64,000 nucleotides of DNA from Nocardia suismassiliense (GTDB lineage Bacteria > Actinomycetota > Actinomycetes > Mycobacteriales > Mycobacteriaceae), in the NCBI RefSeq assembly GCF_900269665.1, contig NZ_LT985361.1, positions 3,964,694-4,028,693 on the forward strand, written 5' to 3'. Shown here piece by piece: positions 44,948 through 52,919 of this stretch; the stretch's first letter is position 1; every line of letters begins with the position of its first letter. Under the pieces are notes generated by a model that was not told the origin of the DNA, did not search any database, and saw only the letters and a program-made list of their open reading frames with translations. Made by a program: the position numbers and the translations under genes.

Positions 44948-44989
44948 GTCACGCGGGCACCGTGCCGAGAACGGCATCGCCTGCGTGAC
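44948..44989 (+). terminator. Long hairpin after the xdh operon
   Basis: GTCACGC (44948-44954) pairs with GCGTGAC (44983-44989), continued by GGGC with GCCT (one wobble), and, after a small internal loop, GTGCCG pairs with CGGCAT around an AGAA loop. It is 18 bp after the xdh stop and about 95 bp before the permease start, so it is most simply the xdh terminator. A structured leader of the permease mRNA is the alternative. Confidence 0.55.
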
Positions 44990-45085
44990 AACGCAACACA
45001 GACCCCACAACAGCAGAACCGAACCACGCGATCCGGCCATGACGGCCGGTTCGTAGGTCGGCTATGCCCCGAGGAGGGCACGCCA

Positions 45086-46528
45086 ATGACCCAAGTCCAG
45101 ACCCACTCCTCCGTCCCGGAGCCGGTCACCGGAAGATCCCCGCTCGACCGATTCTTTCGGCTGAGCGAACGCAAGACCACCGTCTCCCGCGAAATCCGCG
45201 GCGGTATCACCACTTTCGTGGCGATGGCCTACGTCATCCTGCTCGTCCCGCTGATCATCGGCGGGGTCAAGGATATCGACGGCAACACCCTGAGCATCGC
45301 TCAACTCACCACCGCGACCGCGTTCTCGGCCGGGCTCAGCACTATTCTGATGGGCCTCGTCGGCAACGTACCACTCGCCCTGGCGGCCGGCCTCGGTGTC
45401 GTCCCGGTGGTCGCCTTCCAGGCGGCGCCGCACATGACGTGGCCGCAGACCATGGGCCTGGTGGTGCTGATGGGCGTGGTCATCGTGATCCTGGCCGCGA
45501 CCGGCCTGCGCACGATGATCATCAATGCCATTCCGCTGTCGCTGAAGAACGCGATCGGCGTCGGCATCGGCATGTTCATCGCGATGATCGGCCTGGTGTC
45601 GGCGGGCGTGGTCGGTCACGGTGCGCAGACCGGTCCGCCGGTCACGCTCGGCGCCGGTGGGCACCTTTCCGGGTGGCCGGGAGTGATTTTCTCCGTCGGA
45701 TTGCTGCTGATGCTGGCACTGTTCATCCGAAAGGTGCCCGGTGCCATCCTGATCAGCATCGCCGTCGCCACGGTGCTGGCCATCGTGGTCAACTCGCTGG
45801 CGAAGGTCGATCCGAAGACCTGGGGTCCGGTGGTGCCGGAGACGCCGAAGGGATTCTTCGCCGCGCCGGACTTCGGGTTGGTGCTCGATATCGATCTGCT
45901 CGGCGGATTCGCCAGGGCGGGTGGGCTGGTCGCCGGCGTCGTGCTGTTCACGCTGGTGCTCACCGGGTTCTTCGACGCCATGGGCACCGTGTTCGGGGTC
46001 TGTGACGAGGCGGGTCTGCTCGACGAGCGCGGCACCATGCCTGGTCTCGGCAAGGTGCTGACCGTCGACGGGATCGGGCAGGTCATCGGCGGGGTGAGCG
46101 GCGGCGCGGGCAACACCGTGTACGTCGAGTCCGCGACGGGTGTCGGTGAGGGCGCACGTACCGGGCTAGCCAGTGTGATGACGGGTGCATTGTTCTGTCT
46201 CGCAGTGCTGTTCACCCCGCTCGCGGCCGTGGTGCCGATCCAGGCCGCCGCGCCGGCGCTGGTGCTGGTCGGTGCGCTGATGATGACCCAGGCGCGCAAG
46301 ATCGACTGGGCCGACCTGGAAGTCGCCGTGCCGGCCTTCCTGACCATCGTGCTGATGCCGTTCACCTACTCGATCACCAATGGGGTCGGTGCGGGCGTCA
46401 TCGCCTATGTGGTGATCAAGGCGGCGCGGGGCAAGTTCAGCGAGATCCACTGGCTGATCTGGGTGGTCGCGGCGGTCTTCGCCGGGTACTTCGGCATCGC
46501 GGCCATCGAACTGATGCTCGGCGGATAG
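45086..46528 (+). CDS. NCS2/AzgA-type purine permease
   Basis: A 480-residue membrane transporter with about 13-14 helices. The N-terminal LDRFFRLSERKTTVSREIRG leads to GITTFVAMAYVILLVPLIIG, the AzgA-like signature. VLTGFFDAMGTVFGVCDEAG and GAGNTVYVESATGVGEGART carry the substrate-site residues of adenine/guanine/hypoxanthine permeases. It brings purine bases into the cell for the enzymes around it. GAGGAGGGC precedes the ATG. It follows the xdh operon after a hairpin, and xdhC is 14 bp behind it. Confidence 0.88.
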   Translation: MTQVQTHSSVPEPVTGRSPLDRFFRLSERKTTVSREIRGGITTFVAMAYVILLVPLIIGGVKDIDGNTLSIAQLTTATAFSAGLSTILMGLVGNVPLALAAGLGVVPVVAFQAAPHMTWPQTMGLVVLMGVVIVILAATGLRTMIINAIPLSLKNAIGVGIGMFIAMIGLVSAGVVGHGAQTGPPVTLGAGGHLSGWPGVIFSVGLLLMLALFIRKVPGAILISIAVATVLAIVVNSLAKVDPKTWGPVVPETPKGFFAAPDFGLVLDIDLLGGFARAGGLVAGVVLFTLVLTGFFDAMGTVFGVCDEAGLLDERGTMPGLGKVLTVDGIGQVIGGVSGGAGNTVYVESATGVGEGARTGLASVMTGALFCLAVLFTPLAAVVPIQAAAPALVLVGALMMTQARKIDWADLEVAVPAFLTIVLMPFTYSITNGVGAGVIAYVVIKAARGKFSEIHWLIWVVAAVFAGYFGIAAIELMLGG

Positions 46529-46541
46529 AACGGCGGAAACA

Positions 46542-47609
46542 ATGCGTGACCTCGCGGCAGAGCTCCTGCCCTGGCATACGGCGGGTAAGACCTACGCCGT
46601 GGCCACCGTGATCGGCGTCAGCGGCAGTGCGCCGCGGCCGCCGGGCGCCGCCCTGGCGGTGGACGCCGAAGGTGTTGTCATCGGCAGTATTTCCGGTGGC
46701 TGCGTCGAAGGCGCGGTGTACGAGCTCTGCCGCGAGGCCCTGCGCACCGGGCAGCCGGTGCGCGAAACCTTCGGGTACAGCGACGACGACGCGTTCGCCG
46801 TCGGGCTGACCTGTGGGGGCAAGATCGAAGTGTTCGTGCAGACCGTCACGCCCGCCGAGCACGACACGATCGAGGCGTTGCTGCGGTCCGCCGAGCCGGT
46901 GGCACTCGTGCGCGACCTGAACACCGGGGCTGCAATGGCTTTGGGGCCGTGGTGGACGCTCGGGGTGAAGTTCGATCCGGTAGTGGTGGCCGAAGCGCGG
47001 GCGATGCTCGACCTCGGAGCTACCGGCGTGCGCGTCATCGGTTGCGGCGAACGGGAATTGACGGTCTTCGTGGAATCGTATGTACCGCCGCCACGCATGA
47101 TCGTGTTCGGCGCAATAGATTTCGCGGCAGCCGTGACGCGGATGGGCCGGTTTCTCGGCTATCACGTCACCGTCTGCGACGCCCGCCCCGTGTTCGCCAC
47201 GCCGGCTCGATTCCCGGACGCCCATGAGGTCGTCGTGGGGTGGCCAGACCGGTACCTCGCGCGCACCACGGTCGACTCCCGGACCGTGCTGTGTGTGCTT
47301 ACCCATGATGCGAAGTTCGACATCCCGTTGCTGGAGAAGGCCTTACGGCTGCCAGTGGCCTATGTCGGTGCGATGGGTTCGAGGCGCACCCATGAGGATC
47401 GCATGGCCAGTCTGCGCGCCGCCGGTCTCTCGGAAGCCGAACTGGCGGTGCTGCATTCGCCGATCGGACTGGACCTGGGCGGGCGCACGGCCGAGGAGAC
47501 CGCCGTCGCCATCGCCGCGGAGATCGTGGCGGTCCGGCGCGGCGGCTCGGCCCGGCCGCTCAATACCACCGACGGAGCTATCCATCGGGATCTGGTGCCG
47601 ACCCGGTGA
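46542..47609 (+). CDS. xdhC: XdhC/CoxI-family molybdenum-hydroxylase maturation factor
   Basis: A 355-residue protein. The N-terminal XdhC/CoxI domain (VIGVSGSAPRPPGAALAVDA; GSISGGCVEGAVYELC; GLTCGGKIEVFV) binds the Mo cofactor and helps its sulfuration. The C-terminal Rossmann-like XdhC_C domain runs from RMIVFGAIDFAAAVTRMGRF to the conserved YVGAMGSRRTHEDR and SPIGLDLGGRTAEETAVAIA. It is needed for active xanthine dehydrogenase and is coupled to the permease by a 13-bp gap. Confidence 0.9.
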   Translation: MRDLAAELLPWHTAGKTYAVATVIGVSGSAPRPPGAALAVDAEGVVIGSISGGCVEGAVYELCREALRTGQPVRETFGYSDDDAFAVGLTCGGKIEVFVQTVTPAEHDTIEALLRSAEPVALVRDLNTGAAMALGPWWTLGVKFDPVVVAEARAMLDLGATGVRVIGCGERELTVFVESYVPPPRMIVFGAIDFAAAVTRMGRFLGYHVTVCDARPVFATPARFPDAHEVVVGWPDRYLARTTVDSRTVLCVLTHDAKFDIPLLEKALRLPVAYVGAMGSRRTHEDRMASLRAAGLSEAELAVLHSPIGLDLGGRTAEETAVAIAAEIVAVRRGGSARPLNTTDGAIHRDLVPTR

Positions 47610-47622
47610 AGGTATTCGGCTG

Positions 47623-47654
47623 GAGCATCATACGAAATCGACTTCGGAATGCTC
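47623..47654 (+). other. Imperfect hairpin between xdhC and the next operon
   Basis: GAGCAT (47623-47628) pairs with ATGCTC (47649-47654), and inside CGAA pairs with TTCG around a 6-nt loop. It lies 14 bp after the xdhC stop. It may be a weak terminator or an attenuator before the next operon. The 128-bp gap is less GC-rich than its surroundings. Confidence 0.35.
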
Positions 47655-47737
47655 GATCAGCTTTGGGTTGATCTCATCTATCCGAACCACGCGTAATCCA
47701 CGCATACTTGATGAAATTCGATACAAAGGACCCGATA

Positions 47738-48118
47738 ATGCCGTTGATTTTCCTGAACGGTTCCGCCATGCGCGGAGGGCCGCTCAACCATCTGTTGAAC
47801 GGTGCGCCGTTCGCCGGTGAGGCGAAAACCGCGCCACGCTACCGATTCTTCTCGGTCGGCGACCGTTTTCCCGGCCTCGACCCGTCGCCGGATGGCGGCT
47901 ACTCGATCACCGGCGAACTGTTCGACGTGCCGCTCGACGTCCTGCGCGAAAGCCTGCTACCTGCGGAACCGCCGGAGCTGGAGCTCGGCGCGATCGAGCT
48001 GGACGACGGCAGGTCGGTCCTGTCGATGGTATTGCGCAGGCCGCCGACGTCGTACCCGGAGCTGATCGACATCACCCGCATCGGCAGCTGGAAGAAATAT
48101 CGAGAAGGAGCTGAATGA
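47738..48118 (+). CDS. Free-standing allophanate-hydrolase C-terminal-like protein (AtzF-C fold)
   Basis: A 126-residue protein. FLNGSAMRGGPLNHLLNGAPF, read in two parts (FLNGSAMRGGPLNH and LLNGAPF), then TAPRYRFFSV, GYSITGELFDVP and GAIELDDGRSVLSM match the gamma-glutamylcyclotransferase-like fold that forms the C-terminal domain of allophanate hydrolase. That domain decarboxylates N-carboxycarbamate. Here it is alone, without the amidase domain. The ATG at 47738 follows AAGGA. It opens the hyi-glxR-gcl-glxK-allB-alc operon, where a ureidoglycolate lyase or similar would be expected, and it is ATGA-coupled to hyi. Its true reaction is unknown. Confidence 0.75.
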   Translation: MPLIFLNGSAMRGGPLNHLLNGAPFAGEAKTAPRYRFFSVGDRFPGLDPSPDGGYSITGELFDVPLDVLRESLLPAEPPELELGAIELDDGRSVLSMVLRRPPTSYPELIDITRIGSWKKYREGAE

Positions 48119-48918
48119 AGCATCACGCAGGGGAGTCCGGTCTCCCGAGATTCGACGTCAATTGCTCTATTCTTTTCACCGATCTGCCGCTGCTGGAGCG
48201 TCCGGCCGCAGCCAAGGCAGCCGGTTTCGACGCGGTCGAATTCTGGTGGCCCTTCGGCGAAGATCCCACGCCGGGGGACAAAGAGATCGACGCGTTCGTG
48301 CGCGCTATCGACGACGCCGGTGTGCAGTTGGTCGGGTTGAATTTCATCGACCTTATTCCGGTGGGCCGCGGCCTGGTTTCCGTGCCCGGTGAGATCACCC
48401 GGTTCCGCGACAACATCGAGGTAGCCGTCGGGATCGCCGAGCGTACCGGTTGCCGGGCGCTGAATGCCCTCTACGGCAACCGCATCGCGGGGGAGGACCC
48501 GGCGAAGCAGGACGAACTGGCCCTGGAGAACCTGCGGCTGGCTGCTCGCGCTGCCGCCCGGATCGGCGCCGCCGTCCTGGTCGAGGCGCTGAATGCGCAT
48601 GAGTCGCCGCACTATCCGATCGTCAGCGCCGAGCATGCCGTGCGCGTGATCGAGCAGACCGGCGAGCCGAACGTGCGCTTCCTGTGCGACCTGTACCACC
48701 TGGCGCGCATGGACGAGAACCTGATCCAGGTGATCAAGACCTACGCGCAGCACATCGGCCACGTGCAGATCGCCGACGACCCGGGCCGTGGCCGGCCGGG
48801 GACCGGTGAACTCGACTTCGGCACGCTGTTCCAAACCCTCGCCGCCGCAGGTTATGACGGCTGGATCGGCCTCGAATACAAAGACCCCGAGCTTGATTGG
48901 AAGTGGATGCAGGCATGA
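48115..48918 (+). CDS. hyi: Hydroxypyruvate isomerase
   Basis: A 267-residue TIM-barrel isomerase that interconverts hydroxypyruvate and tartronate semialdehyde. The metal-binding site is suggested by VLVEALNAHESPHYP (Glu), FLCDLYHLARMDEN (Asp, His), HVQIADDPGRGRPGTGELD and the final Glu of WIGLEYKDPE. It is ATGA-coupled to genes on both sides. In the gcl operon it balances the tartronate semialdehyde made by Gcl. The N-terminus starts at ATG 48115; GAAGGAG lies just upstream. Confidence 0.9.
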   Translation: MKHHAGESGLPRFDVNCSILFTDLPLLERPAAAKAAGFDAVEFWWPFGEDPTPGDKEIDAFVRAIDDAGVQLVGLNFIDLIPVGRGLVSVPGEITRFRDNIEVAVGIAERTGCRALNALYGNRIAGEDPAKQDELALENLRLAARAAARIGAAVLVEALNAHESPHYPIVSAEHAVRVIEQTGEPNVRFLCDLYHLARMDENLIQVIKTYAQHIGHVQIADDPGRGRPGTGELDFGTLFQTLAAAGYDGWIGLEYKDPELDWKWMQA

Positions 48919-49790
48919 GCAGTATCGGTTTTATCGGCTTGGGGATCATGGGTAGCCCGATGGCGGGCCACCTCGTCAAGGCCGGGCACGAAGTGACCGG
49001 CTACGACATCGGCCCGAAGGGACTCGAAAAGCTCAAGGAAGCGGGCGGTTCCGCAGCCGCCAGTGTCGCCGAGGCCGTCCGCGACAAGAACATCATCATC
49101 ACGATGCTGCCGCAGGACGAGCACATCGAGCAGGTCTTCCCCGAGATCGTTGAGCACTCCGTCCCCGGATCGCTCTACATCGACTTCTCCACCATCACCC
49201 CGAAGACCGCCAAGTGGACGGCCGAGCAGGGCAAGAAGAACGGCCTGCGGGTGCTGGACGCCCCGGTCAGCGGCGGGGAGAACGGGGCGATCAACGCGGC
49301 CCTGTCGATCATGGTCGGCGGCTCCGAGGCCGACTTCGCGGCCGCCACCCCGATTTTCGAGGCGGTCGGTAAGACGTTCGCGCTGGTCGGCGGCAGCGGT
49401 GCCGGCCAATGCGTCAAGGCGGCCAACCAGCTCGTCGTCGGCGGCACGTACGCCTTGGTTGCCGAGGCGATCCTGTTGATGGAGAACCTTGGGGCGGACG
49501 CGGCCAAGGGGCTCGACGTGCTGGCCGGTGGTCTCGCGGGCAGCAAGATCCTCGAGCTCAAGCGCGAAACCATGCTGGCCCGCAACTTCGTGCCCGGTTT
49601 CCGGATCGACCTGCACCACAAGGACATGGGCATCATCCTGCAGGCCGCCCGCGAGGCCGAGGTGTCGATCCCGATGGGTGCGCTCACCGCGCAGCTGATC
49701 GCGGCGGGCCGCGCCATGGGTTACGGCTCGCTGGACCACTCCGGTCTGCTGCTGGTCGCCGAGGCGCTGTCGGGTCGAGGCGAGGCATGA
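48915..49790 (+). CDS. glxR: Tartronate semialdehyde reductase
   Basis: A 291-residue beta-hydroxyacid dehydrogenase that reduces tartronate semialdehyde to D-glycerate with NAD(P)H. The dinucleotide motif GFIGLGIMGSPMAGHL is at 5-20, the substrate loop is DAPVSGGENGAINAALS, and the catalytic Lys is in GQCVKAANQLVVGG. The C-terminal helical domain is complete (HHKDMGIILQAAREAEVSIP). It is ATGA-coupled to hyi. It takes the product of Gcl and hands glycerate to the glycerate kinase two genes on. Confidence 0.91.
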   Translation: MSSIGFIGLGIMGSPMAGHLVKAGHEVTGYDIGPKGLEKLKEAGGSAAASVAEAVRDKNIIITMLPQDEHIEQVFPEIVEHSVPGSLYIDFSTITPKTAKWTAEQGKKNGLRVLDAPVSGGENGAINAALSIMVGGSEADFAAATPIFEAVGKTFALVGGSGAGQCVKAANQLVVGGTYALVAEAILLMENLGADAAKGLDVLAGGLAGSKILELKRETMLARNFVPGFRIDLHHKDMGIILQAAREAEVSIPMGALTAQLIAAGRAMGYGSLDHSGLLLVAEALSGRGEA

Positions 49791-49933
49791 GAATGCCCGC
49801 GCCGTCGCCCGCGCGGCACGAAGTCTGCGGCATCCGGCTGCCCGACGGCTGGGTGCGCAGCGAGAAACCTGCCGACCGTGCGAAGTCGCACGCGATGCAA
49901 ACACGCAATACAAGCCAGAACAAGGAGCGTTGA
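49787..49933 (+). CDS. Possible small protein before gcl
   Basis: A 48-residue frame whose ATG overlaps the glxR stop (ATGA) and whose TGA ends 2 bp before the gcl ATG. It fills the 145-bp gap between two genes that otherwise are coupled. The sequence (HEVCGIRLPDGWVRSEKPAD, then a Ser/Asn/Gln tail) has no recognisable family. The tight spacing on both sides is the only support. It may simply be untranslated. Confidence 0.25.
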   Translation: MRMPAPSPARHEVCGIRLPDGWVRSEKPADRAKSHAMQTRNTSQNKER

Positions 49934-49935
49934 CC

Positions 49936-51741
49936 ATGGCACGGATGCGTACCGTCGACGCCGCGGTCCTGATTCTCGAAAAAGAAGGCGCGACACAGGC
50001 GTTCGGGCTGCCCGGCGCGGCGATCAACCCCTTCTACAGCGCGATGCGCGCGCACGGTGGCATCAAGCATGTGCTCGCGCGGCACGTCGAAGCGGCCTCG
50101 CATATGGCCGAGGGCTATACCCGCGCCACGGCAGGCAATATCGGCGTCTGCATCGGCACCTCGGGGCCCGCGGGCACCGACATGATCACCGGGTTGTACT
50201 CGGCCAGCGCCGATTCCATCCCGATCCTGTGCATCACCGGTCAGGCGCCGGTGGCGAAGCTGCACAAGGAGGACTTCCAGGCCGTCGATATCGCCTCGAT
50301 CGCCGCGCCGGTCGCCAAGTGGGCGGTCACGGTATTGGAGCCCGCGCAGGTTCCCGGTAGCTTCCAGAAGGCCTTTCGACTGATGCGGGAAGGCAGGCCG
50401 GGCCCGGTGCTGATCGACTTGCCGATCGACGTGCAGCTCGCCGAGATCGAGTTCGACATCGACACGTACGAGCCACTCGTGGTGCATCGGCCCGCGGCGA
50501 CCCGGGCGCAGGCCGAGAAGGCCATCGCGATGCTGAACGCGGCCCAGCGTCCGCTGCTGGTCGCCGGTGGCGGCATCGTGAATGCCGACGCCGCCGAACT
50601 GCTCGTCGAATTCGCCGAACTGACCGGTGTTCCCGTGGTGCCGACTCTGATGGGCTGGGGCACGATCCCCGACGATCACGCGCTGCACGCGGGCATGGTC
50701 GGCTTGCAGACCTCGCACCGGTACGGCAATGCCACCATGCTCGAGTCGGATTTCGTGCTGGGTATCGGCAACCGGTGGGCCAACCGGCACACCGGTGGCG
50801 TCGAGACCTACACCAAGGACCGCACTTTCGTGCACGTCGACATCGAGCCGACCCAGATCGGGCGGGTCTTCGCCCCGGACTTCGGCATCACCTCCGATGC
50901 GGGCGCGGCACTGCAAGTGTTCATCGAGGTTGCCCGCGAGCTCGCGGCGGCCGGCGAGCTGCCCGACCGCAGCGACTGGGCGGGGCAGGTCCGGGCGCGA
51001 AAGCAGCTCGGCCAGCGCAAGACCCACTTCGACAACGTGCCGATCAAGCCGCAGCGGGTCTACGAGGAGATGAACCGGGCGTTCGGGCCGGAGGTCCGCT
51101 ACGTCAGCACCATCGGGCTCTCGCAGATCCAGGCGTCGCAGCTGCTGCACGTCTACAAGCCGCGGCATTGGATCAACGCGGGGCAGGCCGGACCACTGGG
51201 CTGGACGCTGCCCGCCGCTCTCGGTGTCGCGACCGCCGATCCGGATTCGACGGTGGTGGCGCTTTCCGGTGACTACGACTTCCAGTTCCTCATCGAGGAA
51301 TTGGCCGTCGGCGCCCAGTTCAACATCCCGTACATCCATGTGCTGGTGAACAACTCGTACCTGGGTTTGATCCGGCAGGCGCAACGCAACTTCTCCATGG
51401 ACTACTACGTTCAGCTCGACTTCGACAACATCAACAGCCCCGAGGTGGGCGGCTACGGCGTCGATCACGTCAAGGTCGCGGAAGGGCTGGGCTGCAAGGC
51501 TATTCGGGTCTTCGAACCGGACCGGATCGGTCAGGCGCTGGAAGACGCCAAGAAGATGATCGTCGAACACCGGGTGCCGGTGGTCGTCGAATGCATCCTC
51601 GAACGCGTCACCAACGTGTCGATGGGTTTGGAGATCGACAACATCGTCGAATTCGAGGAACTGGCGCAGTCCGCCGCGGACGCGCCCACTGCCACCGTCG
51701 CCATCGAACCGGAGCCGGAACCGGTCGGAGGCGGCAGGTGA
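49936..51741 (+). CDS. gcl: Glyoxylate carboligase (tartronate-semialdehyde synthase)
   Basis: A 601-residue ThDP enzyme that joins two glyoxylates into tartronate semialdehyde with CO2 release. The N-terminal domain has FGLPGAAINPFYSAMRAHGG and RHVEAASHMAEGY, where Val51 replaces the usual catalytic Glu, a mark of true Gcl. The ThDP-Mg motif is ALSGDYDFQFLIEEL followed by NNSYLGLIRQAQR. The C-terminal end is divergent and acidic. AAGGAG precedes the ATG at 49936. It takes glyoxylate made from ureidoglycolate. Confidence 0.93.
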   Translation: MARMRTVDAAVLILEKEGATQAFGLPGAAINPFYSAMRAHGGIKHVLARHVEAASHMAEGYTRATAGNIGVCIGTSGPAGTDMITGLYSASADSIPILCITGQAPVAKLHKEDFQAVDIASIAAPVAKWAVTVLEPAQVPGSFQKAFRLMREGRPGPVLIDLPIDVQLAEIEFDIDTYEPLVVHRPAATRAQAEKAIAMLNAAQRPLLVAGGGIVNADAAELLVEFAELTGVPVVPTLMGWGTIPDDHALHAGMVGLQTSHRYGNATMLESDFVLGIGNRWANRHTGGVETYTKDRTFVHVDIEPTQIGRVFAPDFGITSDAGAALQVFIEVARELAAAGELPDRSDWAGQVRARKQLGQRKTHFDNVPIKPQRVYEEMNRAFGPEVRYVSTIGLSQIQASQLLHVYKPRHWINAGQAGPLGWTLPAALGVATADPDSTVVALSGDYDFQFLIEELAVGAQFNIPYIHVLVNNSYLGLIRQAQRNFSMDYYVQLDFDNINSPEVGGYGVDHVKVAEGLGCKAIRVFEPDRIGQALEDAKKMIVEHRVPVVVECILERVTNVSMGLEIDNIVEFEELAQSAADAPTATVAIEPEPEPVGGGR

Positions 51742-52919
51742 GCGGGCCGGACGCGCCCCGCTCGAAAGATGTGCGCGGCGGGTGGCGCGATGGCCATTGC
51801 GTCGTCGCCCCCGACAAGTTCAAGGGGTCGCTGACCGCGCCTCAGGTCGCCGCGCACATCGTCACCGGACTCCGCCGGGTACGCCCGGACCTCCCCGTCG
51901 TCAGCATGCCGGTGGCAGACGGGGGCGACGGTACGGTCGACGCCGTCGTGGAGTCGGGCTTCGTCCGCTTTCAGACGAGCGTCGCCGGGCCGCTGGGATT
52001 GCCGGTGGCTGCTTCGTTCGCGATGAGGGGCGAGGCGGCCGTGATCGAGCTGGCGGAAGCGTCCGGCCTGCGTCGGCTGCCTATTCGGCCGACCTTCCAA
52101 ACCGCCATGACGGCAACGAGTTACGGCACCGGCGAGCTGATCCGCGCGGCCGCCACCCGCGGCGCGCGCCGGGTCGTGCTCGGTCTCGGCGGCAGCGCGT
52201 GCACCGACGGGGGAGTGGGCATGATGTCGGCGCTCGGCGTGCGTTTCCTCGACGACCACGGTCGCGAGCTGCCGCCGGGCGGTGCGGCGCTGAGCCGGTT
52301 GGCGCGCATCGATGCCAGCGAGATGCTGCAGGTGCCGGTGATCGTCGCGTCCGATGTGGACAATCCGCTGCTCGGGCCGCGCGGTGCCGCGCACATCTAT
52401 GGCCCGCAGAAGGGTGCGCGGAGTAACGACATCGACGAATTGGAGTGGGGCCTGGCACGTTTGGCCTCAATCGTCGAACGTGACCTCGGCGCCGACGTCG
52501 CGGACCGGCCGGGCGCCGGTGCCGCGGGCGGGGTCGGTTACGCCGCGCTCGCCTTCCTCGGCGCGACGGTGCGGCCCGGCATCGAGCTCATTCTCGAGCT
52601 GATGTCGTTCACCGAACAGATCGAGGGGGCCCGGCTGGTGATCACCGGGGAGGGCTCGCTCGATCCGCAGACTCTGCACGGCAAAGCGCCGGTCGGGGTC
52701 GCTCGAGCCGCGGCAGGCGCCACCGTGCCGGTCGTCGCGGTGGCCGGCCAGCGCTCGCTCACCGGCGAGCAGCTGCGCCGCGCCCACATCGAGCAGGCGT
52801 ACGCGCTGACCGACCTCGAACCCGACCCCGAGGTCTGCATGGCGAACGCGGGACCACTGTTGGAACGGCTGGCCGGTGAGATCGCCGGGGCCTGGCTGGG
52901 AGCGAGTGCTCATGCATGA
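51738..52919 (+). CDS. glxK: Glycerate kinase (GarK/GlxK family)
   Basis: A 393-residue kinase that phosphorylates D-glycerate, usually to 2-phosphoglycerate. Family blocks are VVAPDKFKGSLTAPQVA (about 22-38), PVADGGDGTVDAVV, LGLGGSACTDGGVGMM, SDVDNPLLGPRGAAHIYGPQ and VITGEGSLDPQT. It begins with GTG 51738, overlapping the gcl stop (GTGA). About 20 poorly conserved residues precede the first family block. It ends overlapping the allantoinase start. A second member of this family lies at 56133-57263 on the other strand. Confidence 0.9.
   Translation: MSGPDAPRSKDVRGGWRDGHCVVAPDKFKGSLTAPQVAAHIVTGLRRVRPDLPVVSMPVADGGDGTVDAVVESGFVRFQTSVAGPLGLPVAASFAMRGEAAVIELAEASGLRRLPIRPTFQTAMTATSYGTGELIRAAATRGARRVVLGLGGSACTDGGVGMMSALGVRFLDDHGRELPPGGAALSRLARIDASEMLQVPVIVASDVDNPLLGPRGAAHIYGPQKGARSNDIDELEWGLARLASIVERDLGADVADRPGAGAAGGVGYAALAFLGATVRPGIELILELMSFTEQIEGARLVITGEGSLDPQTLHGKAPVGVARAAAGATVPVVAVAGQRSLTGEQLRRAHIEQAYALTDLEPDPEVCMANAGPLLERLAGEIAGAWLGASAHA

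Noticed and set aside
44948..44989. A known purine or xanthine riboswitch before the permease
   Set aside because: The hairpin does not show the three-way junction of purine riboswitches, and its place right after the xdh stop fits a terminator better.
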